Shown in pieces: positions 59,283-64,000 of a DNA stretch of 64,000 bases. The position numbers were made by a program, and so were the translations under genes. How positions within the stretch are numbered: position 1 is the first letter of the stretch; every line of letters begins with the position of its first letter. The DNA is from Nocardia salmonicida NBRC 13393 (lineage in GTDB: Bacteria > Actinomycetota > Actinomycetes > Mycobacteriales > Mycobacteriaceae): contig NZ_BDBR01000031.1 of NCBI RefSeq assembly GCF_001613085.1, positions 1-64,000 on the forward strand, read 5' to 3'. The notes under the pieces were generated by a model, which was not told the DNA's origin, did no database searches, and saw only the letters and a list, made by a program, of their open reading frames with translations.

Positions 59283-60245
59283 ATGAAGCTCTCCACACTG
59301 ATCGGCATCGTCGCGGCAGCCACCCTGCTGACGACCGGCTGCACCGCCGATCCCGAAACCGCGAACACGGTCGAGGCAGGCAATGTCACCTTCGATCTGT
59401 CCCCGGGTCAGGAAGGTCGCCTGCACGTGGCCAGGGCCGACGCGATCGCGGCCAAGGTGCCGAGGGCGATTCGCGACCGGGGCACCCTGGTGGTGACCGG
59501 CGCCTCCGGTGCCGCGCCGCCGCTGCGGTTCTACGCCACCGACGACAAGACCGTGGTCGGATCCGAGGTCGACTTCGCCGCCCTGGTCGCCGACATCCTC
59601 GGTCTGAAACTGGTCACGCAGGTGGCGGATTGGTCGCAGAACTTCGTGCGCGTCGATTCCGGCGAGGTGGACGCGTTCATCTCCAACGTGACCGTCACCG
59701 AGGAGCGCAAGGAGAAGTACGACTTCGCGACCTACCGCAAGGACAATGTCGCGCTCGAGGTGCCCAAGGACAGCTCGCTGGTCTACACCGACCGCAAGAG
59801 CCTGGCGGGCAAGCGGATCGGCGTCGGCGCGGGCACCAATCAGGAACAACTGCTGGTGAAGTGGAACGAGCAGAACGTCGCCGACGGCCTTGCTCCGATC
59901 GACATCGCCTACTACCAGCAGAACACCGACTACTACCTGGCGTTGTCCTCCAAGCGGATCGACGGCTACATCGGCCCGAACCCCTCCGGGGTCTACCACT
60001 CGACGACCACCGGCGAGACCGAGCTCATCGCCACCTTCTCCGGCGCGGGCGAGGCGCTGCAGGGCGAGATCGCGGTGCTCATCAAGAAGGACAACGGCCT
60101 CATCGCCGCGGTGCACGAGGCACTGGTCCATGCCATCGCCGACGGCAGTTACCAGAAGGTCCTCGATCGCTGGGGTCTGGATTCGGAGAAGGTCACCGAG
60201 TCGCGGATCAATCCGCCCGGACTGCCGAAGAAGCCCGCCGCATGA
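59283..60245 (+). CDS. ABC transporter substrate-binding lipoprotein (family 3)
   Basis: A 320-residue lipoprotein with lipobox TTGC at Cys20. The mature part is an SBP_bac_3 fold with IRDRGTLVVTGASGAAPPLRF at the start of lobe 1, VGSEVDFAALVADILGLKL, and the ligand-site stretch VDAFISNVTVTEERKEKYDF near residue 130. Family 3 proteins bind polar amino acids or opines; the SAM-regulated leader suggests a sulfur compound such as cystine, methionine or a derivative. It lies 32 bases after the ATPase gene. Confidence 0.9.
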   Translation: MKLSTLIGIVAAATLLTTGCTADPETANTVEAGNVTFDLSPGQEGRLHVARADAIAAKVPRAIRDRGTLVVTGASGAAPPLRFYATDDKTVVGSEVDFAALVADILGLKLVTQVADWSQNFVRVDSGEVDAFISNVTVTEERKEKYDFATYRKDNVALEVPKDSSLVYTDRKSLAGKRIGVGAGTNQEQLLVKWNEQNVADGLAPIDIAYYQQNTDYYLALSSKRIDGYIGPNPSGVYHSTTTGETELIATFSGAGEALQGEIAVLIKKDNGLIAAVHEALVHAIADGSYQKVLDRWGLDSEKVTESRINPPGLPKKPAA

Positions 60246-60273
60246 GGTCATCGGAGAAGCGGGGAGTCCGCGC

Positions 60274-61344
60274 ATGAAATTCCTGCTGATGACGCTGATC
60301 ACCCGGGTACCCGATCCGGTCACCGGCGTGGTGCCGACGACCCGCGATCGCCTGCACGAAGTGATCGAACAGGCAAGGCGCGCCGAGGAATTCGGCTACG
60401 ACGGCTTCGCCGTCGGTGAGCGGCACGAGGATCCGTTCCTGTCCGCCGCTCCCCCGGTGGTGCTGAGCCATATCGCGGCCCTCACCTCGCGGATCAGCCT
60501 GTTCACCGCGGTCACCACCTTGAGCCTGCTCGATCCGGTGCGCGCGTTCGAGGACTATTCCACCCTGGACAACCTGTCCGAGGGCAGGCTCGAACTGATC
60601 ATCGGCAAGGGCAACGGCGCGGCACAGGCGCAGCTCTATCACGTCACCACCGAGGATCAGTGGGACCGCAATCGTGAAGGGTACGAACTGTTCCGGAAGC
60701 TGTGGGACAGCGACGAAGTGACGTGGTCGGGACAGTTCCGGCCCTCGCTCACCGCCGCCAAGGCCCTGCCGCGACCGCTACAACCGCGATTGCGGATCTG
60801 GCACGGCAGCGCGACGAGCAAGGAATCGGTGGAACTGGCCGCCCGCCACGGTGACCCGGTGTTCTCGGCGAACGTCACCAATCCGATCGAGCCGTACGCC
60901 GAGCTGATCCGCCACTACCGCGAGCAGTGGGCGCACTACGGGCACGACCCGGCCGACGCGCTGGTGGGCGCGGGAACCGCGGGTTTCCACGTCGCGCGCA
61001 CCTCGCAGGAGGCCGTCGAGGTGTTCCGGCCGCTCTACGAGGCCCGCACCTCCTTGCAGCGCAAGATCGGCAATCCGGTCGTGTTCGAGACCATCGAGGA
61101 CTTCGTCGCCCGCTCGTCGGCCTTGGTCGGCAGCCCGGAGCAGGTGATCGACAAGGTCGGCCGCTATCACGAGCAGTTCGGGCACGAGGTCATCCACCTG
61201 TCCGCCGAACGCGACGGCCGCACCGAAAACCGATACCTGGACAGTCTCGAACTGTTCCAGGCCGAGGTGGCGCCCGAACTGCGCCGCCGCATCCCCAGCC
61301 GTCCCCTGGCCACCGGCCGTGAATTCTCTGGAGTTACCTCGTGA
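60274..61344 (+). CDS. LLM-class flavin-dependent monooxygenase
   Basis: A 356-residue luciferase-like TIM-barrel enzyme, probably FMN-dependent. Conserved segments: MKFLLMTLITRVPDPVTG at the start, AEEFGYDGFAVGERHEDPFL near residue 37, EDYSTLDNLSEGRLELIIGKGN near 90, and LVGSPEQVIDKVGRYHEQFG near 290. Such enzymes next to ABC importers commonly cleave C-S bonds of sulfonates or thioethers; substrate here is inferred. ATG 60274 has GGGGAG ahead; a longer frame overlaps the binding-protein gene. The stop overlaps the next gene (GTGA). Confidence 0.88.
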   Translation: MKFLLMTLITRVPDPVTGVVPTTRDRLHEVIEQARRAEEFGYDGFAVGERHEDPFLSAAPPVVLSHIAALTSRISLFTAVTTLSLLDPVRAFEDYSTLDNLSEGRLELIIGKGNGAAQAQLYHVTTEDQWDRNREGYELFRKLWDSDEVTWSGQFRPSLTAAKALPRPLQPRLRIWHGSATSKESVELAARHGDPVFSANVTNPIEPYAELIRHYREQWAHYGHDPADALVGAGTAGFHVARTSQEAVEVFRPLYEARTSLQRKIGNPVVFETIEDFVARSSALVGSPEQVIDKVGRYHEQFGHEVIHLSAERDGRTENRYLDSLELFQAEVAPELRRRIPSRPLATGREFSGVTS

Positions 61345-62960
61345 TCCGTCCCCGTCATCGCATTGCCGCCCTCGCCGGCGCACTGGCCGCCGTCACCACG
61401 GTGGTCGCGTGCGGCAGTGACTCCGGCGGCTCGGGAGGTCAGGCCGGACCGCCGCAGCCCGGCGGCACGCTGCGCTATGGCCTCTCGCAGGCCCCGACCT
61501 GCTCGGATCCGGCTCAGTCGGCCAGCAATCAGACCATCTATGTCGCTCGCCAGATCGTCGACTCGCTCACCGATCAGGACCCGAAGACCGGCGCGATCAC
61601 ACCCTGGTTGGCCAAGAGCTGGGAGGTCAGCCCGGACGCGAAGGTGTTCACGTTCAAGCTCGCCGACGGCGTGACCTTCAGCGACGGCACTCCGCTCACC
61701 GCGGACTCGGTGCGCGATACCTTCGACTCGACGATCAAGCTCGGCGGAGCGAAGGCCGCGCTCGGCGTCAGCTATCTCACCAACTATGTCGGCACCACCG
61801 CCGTCGACAATCTCACCGCCCGTGTCGAATTCAGCCAGCCGAACGCACAGTTCCTGCAGGCCACCTCGACCCCGCAGCTGGGCATCCTCGCCCAGTCCAC
61901 CAACGCCGAGCCCGCCGAGGCGCGGTGCGCGGGCGACAACATCGGCAGCGGACCGTTCACCTACACCAGCTGGAAGCAGGGCTCCTCGGCCACGCTGGCC
62001 AAGCGGGCCGGCTACAACTGGGGCTCGGCCGTTTTCGGGCACCAGGGCGAGGCGTACCTGGACAAGATCGAGTTCACCGTGGTCCCGGAATCGGGTGTGC
62101 GAACCGGCAGCCTGTCGTCGGGTCAGCTCGATGCGGTCAGTGACGCGCTGCCGCAGGACGCGCCGCAGATCGAGGCCGCGGGCGGGCGGGTGCTGTCCAC
62201 CTCCAACCCGGGAACCCCGTTCGGCTTCCAGCTCAATGTGACTCGTGGTCCGCTGCGTGACCAGGCCGTCCGTCTGGCTCTGCTGACCGCCCTCGATCGC
62301 AAGCAGCTCGTCGACACCGTGCTGGGCCCGCAGTTCGAGTACGCGACCGGCAGCCTGGCCTCGGCCACGCCTGACTACCTGGATCAGTCGGCCCGGCTCG
62401 CCTACGACCCGGCCAAGGCCGAGGCCGCCCTCGACCAGGCGGGCTGGGTGCCCGGCGGCGACGGTATCCGCGCCAAGAACGGTGAGCGCCTGAGCTTCTC
62501 GGTAACCTTCAGCCAGGTGTTCGCGGGCAACCAGGCGATTCTGGAACTGGCTCAGCAGCAGCTGCGCCAAGTCGGGGTAGATCTGAAGCTCGACCTGGTC
62601 TCCGGACCCGAGAGCACCGCGAAGATGAACTCCAAGGACTACGACTCCTTCTACGGCAATTCCACTCGCGCCGATGGTGACATCCTGCGTACCTCGTTCT
62701 CGCTGACCGGTCGCAATCTCAATGTGCGCGGCCCGATTCCGGCTCTGGACGAGGCCCTGGACAAGCAGCTGGCCACCAACGACCCCGCGGCTCGCAAGGA
62801 GCTGCTCGCGACCGTGCAGAAGCTGGTGCTCGACAACGGCCTGTACCTCCCCACGATCGAACTGTCGCAGGCGATCGGCGCGGCCGGGCACACCCAGGAC
62901 CTGAAGTTCGAAGCCTCGGCACGGCTGCAGTTCTTCGACACCTGGCTGAGCGGGCACTGA
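61341..62960 (+). CDS. ABC transporter substrate-binding lipoprotein (family 5)
   Basis: A 539-residue SBP_bac_5 protein of the oligopeptide/nickel/glutathione type, with lipobox VVAC at Cys24 and a Gly/Ser linker. Mature segments are GGTLRYGLSQAPTCSDPAQS, DGVTFSDGTPLTADSVRDTF near 110 and GTPFGFQLNVTRGPLRDQAVR near 290. Glutathione or a sulfur-bearing peptide would fit the operon, but the fold alone does not say. Starts at GTG 61341 overlapping the LLM stop. Confidence 0.9.
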   Translation: MIRPRHRIAALAGALAAVTTVVACGSDSGGSGGQAGPPQPGGTLRYGLSQAPTCSDPAQSASNQTIYVARQIVDSLTDQDPKTGAITPWLAKSWEVSPDAKVFTFKLADGVTFSDGTPLTADSVRDTFDSTIKLGGAKAALGVSYLTNYVGTTAVDNLTARVEFSQPNAQFLQATSTPQLGILAQSTNAEPAEARCAGDNIGSGPFTYTSWKQGSSATLAKRAGYNWGSAVFGHQGEAYLDKIEFTVVPESGVRTGSLSSGQLDAVSDALPQDAPQIEAAGGRVLSTSNPGTPFGFQLNVTRGPLRDQAVRLALLTALDRKQLVDTVLGPQFEYATGSLASATPDYLDQSARLAYDPAKAEAALDQAGWVPGGDGIRAKNGERLSFSVTFSQVFAGNQAILELAQQQLRQVGVDLKLDLVSGPESTAKMNSKDYDSFYGNSTRADGDILRTSFSLTGRNLNVRGPIPALDEALDKQLATNDPAARKELLATVQKLVLDNGLYLPTIELSQAIGAAGHTQDLKFEASARLQFFDTWLSGH

Positions 62961-62962
62961 TC

Positions 62963-64000
62963 ATGGGCCGATACGTGGGTTCGCGGGTACTGCAGGCGGT
63001 CTGGGTGCTGTGGGCGTCGTTCACGATCTCCTTCCTCGTGCTGTACGCGCTGCCCTCGGACCCGGTCTCGATGGCGGCCGACGGCGCCGGTCTCGGCACC
63101 CCGGTCGACAAGGCCGCGGTGGCGGAGATGCAAGCCCGCTACGGGCTGGACAAGCCACTGTGGGAGCAGTACGTGACCGCGCTCGGAAACGCCGTCACCG
63201 GCGATCTGGGCCGGTCCATCAACACTGGTCAACCCGTCACCGAGGCCCTCGGTGATTCACTACCGCCCACGCTCGGGCTGGCGGCTCTCGCACTGCTTTT
63301 CGCGGTGATCGGCGGGACCGCGCTGGCCTTCGCGGCTACCTACACACGACGGCCGTGGCTGCGCAACACCCTGAGTGCGCTACCGCCACTGGGTGTTTCG
63401 GTGCCCACCTTCTGGACCGGTCTGCTCCTGCTGCAGCTGTTCTCTTTTCGGCTGCACTGGTTCCCGGCCTTCGGTGGGACAGGGGTGCGCGGGACCCTGC
63501 TACCCGCGCTGACCCTGGCCTTACCGATCGGAGCGGTGCTCGCTCAGGTTCTCGCGGCCGGTCTGGAACAGACCTGGCGGCAGCCTTTCACCGACGTGGC
63601 GGTGGCCAAGGGCGCCTCGCGGTGGTGGGTACAGCGCCGCCACATCGCTCGCCTGGCGAGCGTGCCCGCCTTCACGATCGCCGGCGTGCTGGTCGGCACG
63701 ATGCTCGCGGGGTCGGTGGTGGTCGAGTCGGTGTTCGCCCGTGTGGGCGTCGGCCGACTCACCCAGACCTCGGTGCTCAATCAGGACATTCCCGTGGTCC
63801 AGGGCGTGGTGTTGCTCTCGGCGCTGATCTTCGTCGGCGTGAATCTGGCGGTGGACCTGCTCTATCCCCTGCTCGATCCACGCATCACCGGATCGCGGCG
63901 CAGTCGTCCGGTCGAGGCGCAAGCAGACGCGCCTGCCGACAGTCCCCTACCGGTCGCCGCGGCGTCTGTGGCCGCCGCAGACCTCGCGACAACGCCGCGC
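62963..64000 (+). CDS. DppB-like ABC transporter permease (cut by window end)
   Basis: An open frame of 346 codons from ATG 62963, still open at 64000. It encodes a DppB/OppB-type permease with six helices: MGRYVGSRVLQAVWVLWASF at the start, YGLDKPLWEQYVTALGNAVTG, the cytoplasmic EAA loop VAVAKGASRWWVQRRHIARL near residue 215, and GSVVVESVFARVGVGRL after it. From about residue 305 the protein has an unusual Ala/Pro-rich extension, which suggests the stop lies a short way on or that a fused second permease follows. It starts two bases after the binding-protein stop. Confidence 0.88.
   Translation, partial: MGRYVGSRVLQAVWVLWASFTISFLVLYALPSDPVSMAADGAGLGTPVDKAAVAEMQARYGLDKPLWEQYVTALGNAVTGDLGRSINTGQPVTEALGDSLPPTLGLAALALLFAVIGGTALAFAATYTRRPWLRNTLSALPPLGVSVPTFWTGLLLLQLFSFRLHWFPAFGGTGVRGTLLPALTLALPIGAVLAQVLAAGLEQTWRQPFTDVAVAKGASRWWVQRRHIARLASVPAFTIAGVLVGTMLAGSVVVESVFARVGVGRLTQTSVLNQDIPVVQGVVLLSALIFVGVNLAVDLLYPLLDPRITGSRRSRPVEAQADAPADSPLPVAAASVAAADLATTPR

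Overview
The window is GC-rich chromosomal DNA from an actinobacterium of the order Mycobacteriales. Nocardia or a close relative fits best. The evidence is gene content and order: an arabinosyltransferase of the Emb family, an MTB12-like lipoprotein, Wag31, SepF, LppM, a proline-rich FtsL-like protein, and a complete division and cell wall (dcw) cluster in the mycobacterial order mraZ-rsmH-ftsL-pbpB-murE-murF-mraY-murD-ftsW-murG-murC-ftsQ-ftsZ. I saw no tRNA, rRNA, insertion sequence, prophage or CRISPR array. Genus placement is inference from synteny and family recall; no search was run.

Layout. 1-5000: tail of an acetyl-CoA synthetase, a LON-domain protein, a quinone-oxidoreductase-like MDR, a Rieske lipoprotein, a VOC protein, and an F420-type LLM oxidoreductase preceded by KstR-like operators. 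4587-8982: two coupled lipoprotein genes divergent from lspA, then an RluA-family pseudouridine synthase and a membrane protein. 9020-20270: a CtpE-like P-type ATPase, RarD, an ADP-ribosylglycohydrolase, an Emb arabinosyltransferase, an MTB12-like lipoprotein, DNA polymerase IV, GalU and a secreted NlpC/P60 hydrolase with a possible ydaO-type leader. 20544-21602: a TetR/Ohr switch with paired operators. 21663-25046: ileS behind a translational T-box leader with an AUC specifier. 25080-34056: wag31, yggT, sepF, a PLP-binding protein, pgeF, then a large LAL-type regulator and a cysteine-rich lipoprotein lodged between pgeF and ftsZ. 34217-49469: the rest of the dcw cluster, read on the minus strand, with MraZ boxes at its head. 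49871-56867: DUF3040 and HEPN-like genes, a GNAT gene, and a carotenoid set (CrtO-type ketolase, CruF-like protein, family 2 glycosyltransferase) with lppM between them. 57236-64000: an operon headed by a SAM-I riboswitch and a cysteine-containing leader peptide. It encodes a polar amino acid-type ABC importer, a luciferase-like monooxygenase and the start of an oligopeptide-type ABC importer.

How the parts work together. The dcw block makes lipid II (MurC-F, MraY, MurG), exports or polymerises it at the septum (FtsW, PBP3) and builds the Z-ring (FtsZ, SepF, FtsQ, FtsL-like). Wag31 directs polar growth. LspA matures the many lipoproteins seen here. The last operon looks like uptake and oxidation of a reduced or organic sulfur source, shut off when SAM and perhaps cysteine are plentiful. 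Several RNA or operator elements (T-box, SAM-I, mraW-like RNA, MraZ boxes, KstR boxes, TetR operators) can be read directly from the sequence and are the most informative part of the window.
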